Positions 7,265 to 15,331 of a stretch of DNA of 64,000 bases are shown piece after piece. Both the position numbers and the translations under genes were made by a program. The notes below the pieces were generated by a model. The model was given only the letters and a program-made list of their open reading frames with translations. It was not told where the DNA came from and did not search any database. Each line of letters starts with the position of its first letter. Position 1 is the first letter of the stretch. Origin of the DNA: Tropicibacter oceani (lineage in GTDB: Bacteria > Pseudomonadota > Alphaproteobacteria > Rhodobacterales > Rhodobacteraceae); NCBI RefSeq assembly GCF_029958925.1, contig NZ_CP124617.1:52493-116492 (forward strand), read 5' to 3'.

Positions 7265-8137
7265 ATGAGCAACCCAATCGTAAAACCTTTCTGGGATAAG
7301 CCCACCGGAAGCTGGCAATATGTCTTCCACGATCCCCAGACCATGAAGGGCGCCATCGTCGACCCGGTCATGGAGTTCGACCCGCTTTCCGGCGCGACCG
7401 GCACGGTGAATGCCGAAAAGCTGCTGGCCTATGTGCGCGAGATGGGGATCGCACTTGAGTGGATCCTTGATACGCACCCGCACGCGGATCACTTTTCGGC
7501 GGCGCAGTGGCTAAAGGTACAGACCGGCGTGCCCACGGCGATTGGCGAGAAGGTGACCGGCGTGCAGGAATTGTGGAGCGACATCTACAATCTGCCCGGC
7601 ATTGTGCCGACCGATGGCCGCCAATGGGACAGGCTGTTTGCCGATGGCGAAACCTTCATGGTCGGCAATATACCGGTGAGGGTCATGTTCTCGCCCGGCC
7701 ATACGCTGGCCTCGATCACCTATGTCGCCGGCGACGCGGCTTTTGTGCATGACACGCTGATGATGCCGGATAGCGGCACCAGCCGTGCGGATTTTCCCGG
7801 TGGCTCGTCCAAGGCGCTTTATGACAGCATTCAGCGCATCCTCGAATTGCCTGACGAGACACGGGTATTCGTCGGCCATGACTACGCTCCGGGTGGGCGC
7901 GCCGCCCAGTGTGAGGCAAGCGTGGCAGAGCACAAGGCGCAGAACATCCACCTGAAGGATGCACCGACCGAGGCGGCCTATCGTGCCGTGCGCGATGCCC
8001 GCGACGCCACCCTGCCGCTGCCGCGCCTGATGCTGGCGGCACTTCAGGTCAATATCCGCGGCGGGCGCTTGCCCGAGCCGGAAGCCAACGGAAGGTCCTA
8101 CCTCAAAGTGCCCCTTGGGTATTTCGAGGCGCGATAG
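7265..8137 (+). CDS. metallo-beta-lactamase-fold hydrolase, persulfide dioxygenase / Blh-like
   Basis: A 290-residue MBL-fold protein with the metal motif DTHPHADH (His71, His73, Asp75, His76). SPGHT, the Asp-containing MPDSGTSRADFPGG and VFVGHDYAPGG follow. This order, especially the GTxRxDFPGG block, is that of ETHE1/Blh persulfide dioxygenases, which use one Fe(II) to oxidise glutathione persulfide to sulfite. AGGAGG lies just before the start, 27 bp after dps. The remnant of a sulfide:quinone oxidoreductase immediately downstream supports an original sulfide-oxidation role. Confidence 0.85.
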   Translation: MSNPIVKPFWDKPTGSWQYVFHDPQTMKGAIVDPVMEFDPLSGATGTVNAEKLLAYVREMGIALEWILDTHPHADHFSAAQWLKVQTGVPTAIGEKVTGVQELWSDIYNLPGIVPTDGRQWDRLFADGETFMVGNIPVRVMFSPGHTLASITYVAGDAAFVHDTLMMPDSGTSRADFPGGSSKALYDSIQRILELPDETRVFVGHDYAPGGRAAQCEASVAEHKAQNIHLKDAPTEAAYRAVRDARDATLPLPRLMLAALQVNIRGGRLPEPEANGRSYLKVPLGYFEAR

Positions 8138-8169
8138 CCATCACCGGCAGCAAGTGTCAGACAAGTCAG

Positions 8170-8197
8170 GCCTGAGCGTCAAAAGGGGCGCTCAGGC
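8170..8197 (+). terminator. hairpin after the persulfide-dioxygenase-like gene
   Basis: GCCTGAGCG / CGCTCAGGC form a perfect 9-bp stem with a 10-nt loop, 32 bp past the stop codon. It lacks a T-tract, so termination is plausible but not certain. Confidence 0.45.
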
Positions 8198-8306
8198 TGC
8201 AGTTCCGCTGAACAAGGGCGCGCAATGTCACCAGGCCGAGTTACGGGTAGAAGGCCTCCAGCGCGCGTTCGATATCGCGTCTCACGCGGTTGGCAGCGCG
8301 AAGGGG

Positions 8307-8693
8307 GCACGTATTGGTCAGGTCTGGGTGGAAAATGGCAAGGTCACCTTGCGCCGCCTGCGCTATCCCGAAATCAGGGCGATGGGTGACGTGGCCGCGG
8401 TGCCGAAAGGCCAGCACGCCGGCACGGTGAATTGGCAGGTACCGGTGGTCGATAAAGGATGCGTCTCGGTTATCGAAGGAACCGGACCCTCAGCCACCTA
8501 TCATGTCTACATCTCATGTCCGATGATCCCGCAGGTCGGTCGCGCGATGCTGTTCGAATTCCACTACCACAACAACCTTGTGCCGTCCTTCCCCGGGACC
8601 TTTGCACCACTGGAAGAACTGCGGATCAGTTGGCTGGTGAAGGAAGTCGCCCTGAAAGCCACATACACTGCCATGCTGCGCGGCTGCGCCTGA
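8307..8693 (+). pseudogene. sulfide:quinone oxidoreductase, C-terminal fragment
   Basis: The frame ending at 8693 carries the C-terminal third of an FAD-dependent sulfide:quinone oxidoreductase: RYPEIRAMGDVAAVPKG (the AxGD FAD-binding motif), WQVPVV, then SCPMIPQVGRAMLFEF, NNLVPSFPG, APLEELRISWLVKEVALK and a final TAMLRG. The N-terminal two thirds, with the first Rossmann motif and the redox cysteines, are absent. Upstream sequence back to 8138 is open but unrelated and contains a hairpin. I therefore call it a truncated pseudogene. It suggests that an sqr gene once followed the persulfide dioxygenase. Confidence 0.78.
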
Positions 8694-8705
8694 GGAGTAC
8701 CAGAA

Positions 8706-8877
8706 ATGAAAGCCTGACATCGAAATACTGATCGTCGTCTTCGAGGAGAGTTTCGAGCGTGGGCTGTTCTGCGCTATGATGGGCGTCGCTTTTTTCGTAA
8801 CGATCGGCAATCTCTACGTGATGATCCGCGATCGCGCAGTCAGATGGCGCAAATTCCTGGCGGCCCGATTGACCTGA
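8706..8877 (+). pseudogene. small single-TM protein, frameshifted after the second codon
   Basis: ATG AAA at 8706 is followed by an in-frame TGA. Skipping one base (the G at 8712) opens a 54-codon frame that reads PDIEILIVVFEESFERGLFC, then AMMGVAFFVTIGNLYVMIRD, RWRKFLAARLT and a stop. The second block is a good transmembrane helix and the third a basic cytoplasmic tail. The spacing to the sqr fragment (12 bp) and its ribosome-binding sequence (TGAGGAG) suggest an intact upstream coupling before the one-base insertion. No alternative ATG exists before the TM region. Confidence 0.6.
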
Positions 8878-8951
8878 TCGCTTTTGTCGGTATCGCCGCC
8901 GGAGGAACGAAAGGCGCAACTATTCTCGTCTACATCGTCCCCTCGCTTGTC

Positions 8952-9003
8952 AGGCCACCAATGCACCAACACTCAAATTGGACCACACTGGCGGGGCGGA
9001 TCA
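8952..9003 (+). mobile_element. insertion-sequence end, second copy
   Basis: AGGCCACCAATGCACCAACA begins a 52-bp segment about 85% identical to the IS3 end at 2389-2440 and in the same orientation, ending GGCGGGGCGGATCA. No transposase sequence remains next to it. Together the two copies bracket the flavocytochrome, oxyR, peroxiredoxin, dps, persulfide-dioxygenase and sqr-remnant block. Confidence 0.6.
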
Positions 9004-9113
9004 TACCCGGATCGCCTGCCGCCACCACAATGCGACGAGCCGACGTTGGGTGGCAGGGTCAAGCGTGCATCCCGGTCGCGAGTTTCAAAGTGTATCGTGA
9101 TTTGTAGAAGTTT

Positions 9114-9192
9114 TGGCGACCCCGGAAGGACTCGAACCCTCAGCCTATTGATTAGAAGTCAATTGCTCTATCCAGTTGAGCTACGAGGTCGC
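9114..9192 (-). tRNA. tRNA-Arg (anticodon TCT), CCA encoded
   Basis: Read leftward, a 76-nt cloverleaf begins GCGACCTCGTAGCTC and ends with GGGTCGC followed by an encoded CCA. The acceptor stem GCGACCT/GGGTCGC pairs with one wobble. The D-loop contains AACTGGATAGAGC. The anticodon stem ATTGA/TCAAT flanks loop CTTCTAA, giving anticodon TCT (Arg, codons AGA/AGG). The T-arm is GAGGGTTCGAGTCCTTC. Confidence 0.95.
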
Positions 9193-9280
9193 GCTCACAC
9201 CGTTCGGAAAACAGTGCGTAGTCAGTTCATAGATGTGAACACATCTGAATTCAAAGCCAAAAACCCTTGTTGACACGACG

Positions 9281-9318
9281 TATAGAAGTCAGCTGCTCTA
9301 TACAGTTCAGCCAAGGGA
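9281..9318 (-). pseudogene. degenerate partial tRNA copy
   Basis: About 38 bp resemble the 5' half of the neighbouring tRNA-Arg (TAGAAGTCAGCTGCTCTATA against TAGAAGTCAATTGCTCTATC). No matching 3' half or stable anticodon stem follows. It lies 90 bp upstream of the intact tRNA. It is likely a decayed tandem tRNA or a trace of integration at the tRNA. Confidence 0.45.
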
Positions 9319-9365
9319 CCGATTGGCTGTCTATTTGCAGATTTTCAGGGTGGGGGGCAAGCCAT

Positions 9366-9830
9366 TCACAGCCTTCGGGACATGAAAACGCTCAAGCGGT
9401 CCGGGACGTAATCGCCAAAGGGCGGGCCGTATTCGAAACCGGCGGCTTCGTACAGCGCCCGTGCCGGGGCGAAACCCGGCTCTGATCCTGTTTCAAGGTA
9501 GGCGGCGGTCATGCCCATGGCGCGGGCTTCGGACAAAAGGTGGTTCAGCAGGCTTTTGCCAAAGCCCTTGCCGCGCGCCTCGGCGGCCACGTGCATCGAT
9601 TTCAGTTCGACGGCGTTTTGACCAAAGGGTTTCAACGCCCCGACGCCCTGGACCGCGCCCGACCCGTCCCGCAGGGCATAGACCCGCGCGCCGCTGGCGC
9701 GCAGCGCGTCCGAGGTCATCACATGGCAGCTTTCGGCCGGTGTGGCGGCGGACATGGCGCTGTGATGGCGCACCAGAATGGCCTCGACCGCGGGGTCCGC
9801 GCTGGTGCTCAGGGTGATGACGGTGGACAT
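9366..9830 (-). CDS. GNAT-family N-acetyltransferase
   Basis: A 154-residue acetyltransferase. The acetyl-CoA binding motif A is ELKSMHVAAEARGKGFGKSL (residues ~77-96, RGKGFGK being the pyrophosphate loop). Motif B follows as YLETGSEPGFAPARALYEAAGFEYG. The layout is that of small-molecule or amino-group GNAT enzymes of the YhbS/ElaA size class. The substrate cannot be predicted. It stands alone between the tRNA and the secretion locus. The 9831-10071 gap to gspD holds no gene I can support. Confidence 0.88.
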   Translation of the reverse strand: MSTVITLSTSADPAVEAILVRHHSAMSAATPAESCHVMTSDALRASGARVYALRDGSGAVQGVGALKPFGQNAVELKSMHVAAEARGKGFGKSLLNHLLSEARAMGMTAAYLETGSEPGFAPARALYEAAGFEYGPPFGDYVPDRLSVFMSRRL

Positions 9831-10071
9831 GGTCTAGGGCCCTTGGCTGCGATGATCACTGTCGCGCAGCGTCGTGCCAAAATCCGCGCAGGGCAAGGGC
9901 CATGCACTTGAATGCCGCGGCGGCAGGCAGGTCAGGCACGGCTTTGCCCGGTTTTTTGCCAAGGCAACAGAAACCCGTGCCTTTTTCTGGTTTTTCGCCT
10001 ATGCTGCCTGAAAAACAAGTCAGGCGGGGGGCCGTTTTCGGCCGACAAACCCCAGGAACAGTGAGCAGAGC

Positions 10072-12069
10072 ATGATGCATCCAGCATTGCAGCCCCCGGC
10101 GAAGGCCGGCCAATCCCGGACTCTGTTCGGGCGTTTGCCATGGGTCAAACCCTTTCTTTTTGTCGTTTTCTCCTTTTACATCAATATTCTCCAGGCCCTG
10201 CCCGCGCAGGCCCAGGTCACCTTGAACCTGCGCGACGCGGACCTGCGCAACTTTGTCGAAATCGTCTCCGAGGCGACGGGCCGCAGTTTCGTGCTGGACC
10301 CGGGCGTGCGCGGCACTGTCACGGTGCTGTCACCGGACGCGATGTCGAACGAAGACCTGTACCAGGTTTTCCTGTCGGTGCTGGAGTTGAACCGCCTGAC
10401 CATCGTCGAAGGCGCCGGGGCGGACCGGATCGTTCCGATGAATTCAGCGCGCGAACTGGCCTCGGGGGCCAGCGCCCTGCCCGGCGGTTTCGAAACCCGG
10501 GTGATCCGGGTGCGCGACATCTCTCCGCAGGAGGTGATCGAGGTGGTGCGCCCGCTGCTCCCGTCCGAGGCGATCATCTCGGCCGTGCCCGGATCGAACC
10601 GTTTGATCCTGTCGGACCGCGCCGCCAATATCGCGCGGATCACCGCGCTGATCGACCAGCTGGACAAACCCGGCCAGACCGCTCCTGTGGAAATCATCCG
10701 GCTGCGCAACGCCAATGCGGCGGATGTGATGCAGGTGGTCCAGTCCATGGAAATCCTTGACGATGGCGCCGCGGTCAGCGTCGACCGGCGGTCCAATGCG
10801 CTGCTTGTGTCCGGCCCCGAGGCGATGCGCCACCGGGTGCGGGTGCTGGTGTCGGAACTGGATACCCAGCGCGATACGGTGGTGTCGCGGGCCATCGCGC
10901 TGAACTATGCCGATGCGGCGTCGATCGCCGATGTGGTGACGCGCACGCTCAGCACCGAGGACCCGACCGGGGTGCGCGCCCCGATCCGCATCATCCCGGA
11001 ACTGTCGACCAATTCGCTGCTGATTTCCGCCCCGCAGGAACGCATCGCCGAAATCGCCGACATGGTGCGCTATCTTGACCAACGCCCTACGCAAGTCCTG
11101 GTCGAGGCGGTGATCTTTGAAATGACGGTCGACGGATTTTCCGACCTGTCCGCGCAATTCGGCGCGGTGTTGAACGATGCGCTGATCGGCGGATCGCAGT
11201 TCACCTTGCCGGGTCGCAGCAGCCTGATCAACCTGATCTCGACCCTCAACAACGGCAGCACCCCTGATCCGGGTGCCGGCGGCGCCATCGGTCTGAACCG
11301 GCAGCGCGGCAACGACGGTTTTGTCGGGCTGCTGACGGCCATCACCTCGGTCAATTCCACACGGCTTTTGTCGACGCCGTCGATCCTGACCCTGAACAAC
11401 CAAGAGGCCGAGATCGTCGTGGCGCAGAACGTGCCCTTTGTGACCGGCAGCTATTCCACGGTCAGCGACAACGCGGTGGAAAACCCCTTTCAGACCATCG
11501 AACGCCAGGACGTGGGCCTGACCTTGAACGTCACGCCGCAGATCAACGCCGACCGCACCGTGCGCCTGCTGATCAAGCAGGAGGTGTCGAACCTGACCAA
11601 CTCCAACGCCTCGTCGGGCGGCGAGATCACGACCAAGCGGTCCTTGTCGACCACGGCGCTTGTGCGCGACGGATCGGTGATCATGCTGGGCGGCTTGCTG
11701 GAAAACGGCAATGGAACGGCCCGGCAGGCGGTGCCGGGGCTGTCGAAACTGCCGCTGTTGGGGGGATTGTTCCGGGGCAAGAACAACAACAGAAACCAGC
11801 GCGTTCTGCTGGTGATGATGCGTCCGCAGGTCGTGTCCAATGACGCCGAGGCGCGGCGGATTTCCCAGCAGCTGGCGCGCAAGGCGAACGAAGTCAGCGC
11901 TTCCATCGCACCGCTGGATGATGGAAACTATCCTCAGTCCCAGATCAATGCCCTGCCCTTTGACGGTGTTGACCTGAACCAACCCTTTGATGCCGGATTC
12001 ATTGATGACGTCGCCCAAAGCCGAAATTTCCCCCCTCTCCCGGGACGGCTCCGTTTCAACGGACAATAG
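10072..12069 (+). CDS. gspD: type II secretion secretin GspD
   Basis: A 665-residue outer-membrane secretin, the gated pore of the type II secretion system. An N-terminal hydrophobic signal (KPFLFVVFSFYINILQALPA) precedes the N0 domain (VTLNLRDADLRNFVEIVSEA). KH-like N1-N3 repeats follow (TRVIRVRDISPQEVIEVVRP, EIIRLRNANAADVMQVVQSM). The secretin core contains VLVEAVIFEMT, STPSILTLNNQEAEIVV, QDVGLTLNVTPQIN and VRDGSVIMLGGLLE. The C-terminal tail extends about 60 residues past the core, and its 3' end overlaps gspE by 65 bp. It heads the rightward gspD-E-F group. Confidence 0.96.
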   Translation: MMHPALQPPAKAGQSRTLFGRLPWVKPFLFVVFSFYINILQALPAQAQVTLNLRDADLRNFVEIVSEATGRSFVLDPGVRGTVTVLSPDAMSNEDLYQVFLSVLELNRLTIVEGAGADRIVPMNSARELASGASALPGGFETRVIRVRDISPQEVIEVVRPLLPSEAIISAVPGSNRLILSDRAANIARITALIDQLDKPGQTAPVEIIRLRNANAADVMQVVQSMEILDDGAAVSVDRRSNALLVSGPEAMRHRVRVLVSELDTQRDTVVSRAIALNYADAASIADVVTRTLSTEDPTGVRAPIRIIPELSTNSLLISAPQERIAEIADMVRYLDQRPTQVLVEAVIFEMTVDGFSDLSAQFGAVLNDALIGGSQFTLPGRSSLINLISTLNNGSTPDPGAGGAIGLNRQRGNDGFVGLLTAITSVNSTRLLSTPSILTLNNQEAEIVVAQNVPFVTGSYSTVSDNAVENPFQTIERQDVGLTLNVTPQINADRTVRLLIKQEVSNLTNSNASSGGEITTKRSLSTTALVRDGSVIMLGGLLENGNGTARQAVPGLSKLPLLGGLFRGKNNNRNQRVLLVMMRPQVVSNDAEARRISQQLARKANEVSASIAPLDDGNYPQSQINALPFDGVDLNQPFDAGFIDDVAQSRNFPPLPGRLRFNGQ

Positions 12070-13531
12070 CGGCGCGGTCTCTGGCCACCTGCCCTTTGCC
12101 TTTGCGCAGGATCAGCAGGTGGTGCTGGAAGGGGCGCGGGTCACGCTTGGCCCCAACGCCACGCAGCTGGGCCTGCGCGAGGTCCAGCGCCGCGTCGGCA
12201 GTGACCCCATCGAGGTGATCGAGGCCGACCAGATCGGGTTCGACAAGGCGCTGGCCGATGCCTATCGCGATGGTGCCCACAGCCGGGCCGCGTCGGGCGA
12301 CGACATCAGCTTTGATCTGGAAGAGGCGGCTTTTGCCCGCCGTCAGCGCGACCTTTTGGACGAACCCGGCGATGCGCCGGTCATCCAGCTGGTCAACCAG
12401 TTGCTGCGCCGCGCGGTGCAAAGCGCCGCATCAGACCTGCACATCGAACCGCACGAAGGCGGCCTGCGCGTGCGCATGCGTATTGACGGCGTGTTGCAAG
12501 AGGTGATGAACCGCCCCGACGTGCCGGTACGCCGCATCGTCTCACGGCTCAAGGTCATGGCGGGGCTCGACATTGCCGAAACCCGCCTGCCGCAGGACGG
12601 GCGCATTCCGCTGTCGCTGGGCGGGCGGGTGATCGACACGCGGGTCAGCTCTCTTCCCGGTCACTACGGTGAACGCATCGTTTTGCGGATTCTGGACCGG
12701 TCCACCGGGTTGATGCCCTTGGGCGATCTGGGCCTGTCTGACACGCAACAGACCCTGTTGCGCCGTCTCGCCGCCTTTCCCAACGGCGTGATCCTGGCAA
12801 CCGGGCCCACCGGCGCGGGCAAGACGACGACGCTTTATTCCCTGCTGCAACTGGCCGACCGCGACGCGCGCAACATCGTCACCGTCGAGGACCCGATCGA
12901 ATACGACCTGCCCGGTGTGTCACAATCCCAGATCAATTCGGAAATCGGCATGACCTTTGCCGCCGGTCTGCGCGCCACCCTGCGCCAGGACCCGGACGTG
13001 ATCCTTGTCGGCGAAATCCGCGACACCGAAACCGCCCAGACCGCCGCGCAGGCGGCGCTGACCGGGCACCTGGTGTTTTCGTCGCTGCACGCCAACAGTT
13101 CTGTCGGCGCGATCGTGCGCCTGCGCGATCTCGGCCTCGAAAATTTCCTGATCGCCGCCACCCTGCGCGGGGTCATCGCCCAACGCCTGCTGCGCAAACT
13201 TTGCCCCGATTGCCGACAGGCCCAGCCGATCAGCCGCGAGGACAAGCGCCTGTTCGACCGTCACAAGATCAGCGCCCCGCGCGAAACCTGGCACCCGGGG
13301 GGCTGCGCCACCTGCGCCGGAACCGGACATGCGGGCCGCATGGGGATTTTCGAAATCACCGAAGTCACCGAAAGCCTGCGCGCCGCCATCGACCGGGGCG
13401 AGAGCGAGGCGGCGATCAAATCGCTGGCCCTTGCCCCCAGCGACACCCTGACAGGACAGGGCCTGCAAGCCGTGGCCGAAGGCCGTGTCAGCCTGGACGA
13501 GGCGCTGCGCGTCGTCGGGGACGCGACGTGA
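12005..13531 (+). CDS. gspE: type II secretion ATPase GspE
   Basis: A 508-residue cytoplasmic hexameric ATPase that powers pseudopilus assembly. Walker A is GPTGAGKTT (~residues 267-275), the Asp box TVEDPIEYDLPGVSQSQI, Walker B DPDVILVGEIRD and the His box TGHLVFSSLHAN. The tetracysteine zinc module is split as CPDC and CATC about 30 residues apart. The ATG at 12005 is preferred; an earlier in-frame ATG would only lengthen the overlap with gspD. Its TGA overlaps the GTG start of gspF. Confidence 0.96.
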   Translation: MTSPKAEISPLSRDGSVSTDNSGAVSGHLPFAFAQDQQVVLEGARVTLGPNATQLGLREVQRRVGSDPIEVIEADQIGFDKALADAYRDGAHSRAASGDDISFDLEEAAFARRQRDLLDEPGDAPVIQLVNQLLRRAVQSAASDLHIEPHEGGLRVRMRIDGVLQEVMNRPDVPVRRIVSRLKVMAGLDIAETRLPQDGRIPLSLGGRVIDTRVSSLPGHYGERIVLRILDRSTGLMPLGDLGLSDTQQTLLRRLAAFPNGVILATGPTGAGKTTTLYSLLQLADRDARNIVTVEDPIEYDLPGVSQSQINSEIGMTFAAGLRATLRQDPDVILVGEIRDTETAQTAAQAALTGHLVFSSLHANSSVGAIVRLRDLGLENFLIAATLRGVIAQRLLRKLCPDCRQAQPISREDKRLFDRHKISAPRETWHPGGCATCAGTGHAGRMGIFEITEVTESLRAAIDRGESEAAIKSLALAPSDTLTGQGLQAVAEGRVSLDEALRVVGDAT

Positions 13532-14742
13532 AGGCCTATAGCTATACCGCCTACACCAGTTCCGGGCGCCGCCGCACCGGGACCATCGTGGCCGAAACCG
13601 AGGCCCATGCAACCCAGCAACTGGCCGCGCAGGACCTGCTGACCGCCGACCTGAAGGAAACGCGCAGTCCCGGCAAGCCCGGCGCGCGCCGCGCCCTGTT
13701 TGCCCGCAAGCTGGTTGCCGACCTTCAGGCCGTCTTTACCCGCCAGATGGCGGTCATGCTTTCGGCCGAATTGCCGGTGGACGGCGCGCTTGAAGCGGTG
13801 CGCACCGGCGGGCACCCCGCGCTTGAAACGGTGGCGGCGCAGGCCCGGGCCGCGCTGCTGGACGGCGCCGCCCTGTCGGATGCGCTCGAAGGGTCGGGCG
13901 CGGGCTTTCCCCCCTATTACATTGCCGCCCTACGCGCCGGCGAAGATGCCGGTGAACTGGCCGCCGTCTTTTCCGAACTGGCCGACCACCTGGAGGAACA
14001 GAACACCGGCAAGGCGCAGATCGCCACCGCGCTGATCTATCCCGCCTTTGTCGCCGCCGTGTCGCTGCTGGTCTGCGGCATTCTCATGGTGAATGTGGCG
14101 CCGGAAATCGTCGCCATGTTCGAAATGACCGGGCGCCCCCTGCCGCCGCTGACCGTGTTCGTCATGGGTGTTTCCGATGCGATCCGGGCCAACTGGAGCC
14201 TGCTTTTGATCCTTTTGGCGGCTCTGGTTGCCTTCGGGCTGGCGGTGCCCCGGGTTGCCGCGCTCAGGCATCTGCGCGACCGCGTCGTCCTGCGCCTGCC
14301 AATCCTTGGACGTTTGGCGCGGCTGTCCGAAGCGGTGCAATACATGCGCACCCTGGCGCTGGTGCTTGGGTCGCGCCATGCGGTGCTCAGCGCTGTGGAC
14401 AGCGCCGCGAGTGTCCTGACAATCGCGCAATTCCAGGCCGAAGGGCAGTCTGTCGCCACCGCCGTGCGCCAGGGTCAAAGCCTTGCCTCGGCGTTGGAAA
14501 ACCTGTCGATCCTGCCCCCCGTGGCGCGCCAGCTGATCGCGGCCGGCGAAGTATCGGTCAGGCTGGCCCGGATGACCGACCGCGCCGCGGCCCTGACCGA
14601 ACATCGCCTGACGACCGAACGCAAGCGCATCGCCGCGCTGCTGGAACCGATGCTGATGATGCTGGTCGGCGGGCTGGTCCTGGTGATCGTCCTTGCCATC
14701 CTGCTGCCGGTTTTCGATCTTCAGGCCGCCGTTGCGGGCTGA
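13528..14742 (+). CDS. gspF: type II secretion inner-membrane platform protein GspF
   Basis: A 404-residue platform protein starting at a GTG within GTGA, translationally coupled to gspE. The N-terminus MKAYSYTAYTSSGRRRTGTI is typical. Two repeated GspF domains follow (FTRQMAVMLSAELPVDGALE in the first, YMRTLALVLGSRHAVLSAVD in the second). There are three TM segments: LIYPAFVAAVSLLVCGILMV, NWSLLLILLAALVAFGLAV and LMMLVGGLVLVIVLAILLPV. Its stop abuts the stop of the convergent gspC with no gap. Confidence 0.95.
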   Translation: MKAYSYTAYTSSGRRRTGTIVAETEAHATQQLAAQDLLTADLKETRSPGKPGARRALFARKLVADLQAVFTRQMAVMLSAELPVDGALEAVRTGGHPALETVAAQARAALLDGAALSDALEGSGAGFPPYYIAALRAGEDAGELAAVFSELADHLEEQNTGKAQIATALIYPAFVAAVSLLVCGILMVNVAPEIVAMFEMTGRPLPPLTVFVMGVSDAIRANWSLLLILLAALVAFGLAVPRVAALRHLRDRVVLRLPILGRLARLSEAVQYMRTLALVLGSRHAVLSAVDSAASVLTIAQFQAEGQSVATAVRQGQSLASALENLSILPPVARQLIAAGEVSVRLARMTDRAAALTEHRLTTERKRIAALLEPMLMMLVGGLVLVIVLAILLPVFDLQAAVAG

Positions 14743-15219
14743 TCACTCGGCAAAGCCCAAAAGCTCGGGGTCGTCGCCGTCGCGGGAAATCCAGACCCCC
14801 TTGTCGTCGATCCGGGTGATTTCGATGGTTTCGGCCAGCTTGTCGCCCACGCGGACCAGTTGTTCGCCGGTCGGGTGATTGACCATGGCCCAGGTGGCAT
14901 CGCCCATCTGCACCATACCCTTCAGATCATAGCCAAGCGAGGCAAGGGGCGGCTTTGGCGGTTTCGGCGGCTGCGGTTCCGGCTGCGGCGCGGGCGGCTG
15001 GGGTTCGGGCGGTTTGGGGGGCTGCGGTTCGCCGAACAGCGCGGGCCAGCTGCGCGGCGGGCGGGCGGCAACCTGATCCGGCGTGCCGGGGGCTGTCATT
15101 GGCAGGGAGGGTGCGGCAAGCTGTTGTTCGGGTGCGCTCAGCGCCTGCCACAGCACATGACCGGCCTGCCCGGCCAGGGCCAGCATTGCCAATGTCACGA
15201 TCCAGGCCAGCCAGCGCAT
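14743..15219 (-). CDS. gspC: GspC-like inner-membrane coupling protein
   Basis: A 158-residue protein with an N-terminal TM anchor (WLAWIVTLAMLALAGQAGHV). A Pro-rich periplasmic linker follows (repeats of PQPPKPPEP), then a small homology-region domain (GYDLKGMVQMGDATWAMVNH, EQLVRVGDKL, GVWISRDGD). This is the minimal GspC plan without a PDZ domain; GspC links GspD to the inner-membrane platform. The ATG at 15219 puts the TM at the N-terminus. Longer frames to 15387 would overlap the divergent lipoprotein gene and are not favoured. It is transcribed opposite to gspDEF. Confidence 0.8.
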   Translation of the reverse strand: MRWLAWIVTLAMLALAGQAGHVLWQALSAPEQQLAAPSLPMTAPGTPDQVAARPPRSWPALFGEPQPPKPPEPQPPAPQPEPQPPKPPKPPLASLGYDLKGMVQMGDATWAMVNHPTGEQLVRVGDKLAETIEITRIDDKGVWISRDGDDPELLGFAE

Positions 15220-15331
15220 CCGCCCATCCAATAATTCACCCCATCCGGCAGCAGCATAGACGCGATCCGGCCGGTTGGGTATACTGGTGGGATAATACGC
15301 AGTCATAACAAGCGTAAAAAAGAGAGCAGAC

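Noticed and set aside
9831..10071. Leftward frames between the GNAT gene and gspD
   Set aside because: They overlap the gspD signal-peptide region, show no homology or ribosome-binding site and look like chance frames.
10444..12066. A 540-codon minus-strand frame opposite gspD
   Set aside because: The plus strand encodes an unmistakable secretin. The antisense translation is low in hydrophobic blocks and rich in His, Gly and Arg.
12258..12300. CRISPR array or other short tandem repeats
   Set aside because: No regularly spaced direct repeats with unique spacers were seen anywhere in the window; the only repeats are coding modules, IS ends and inverted repeats.
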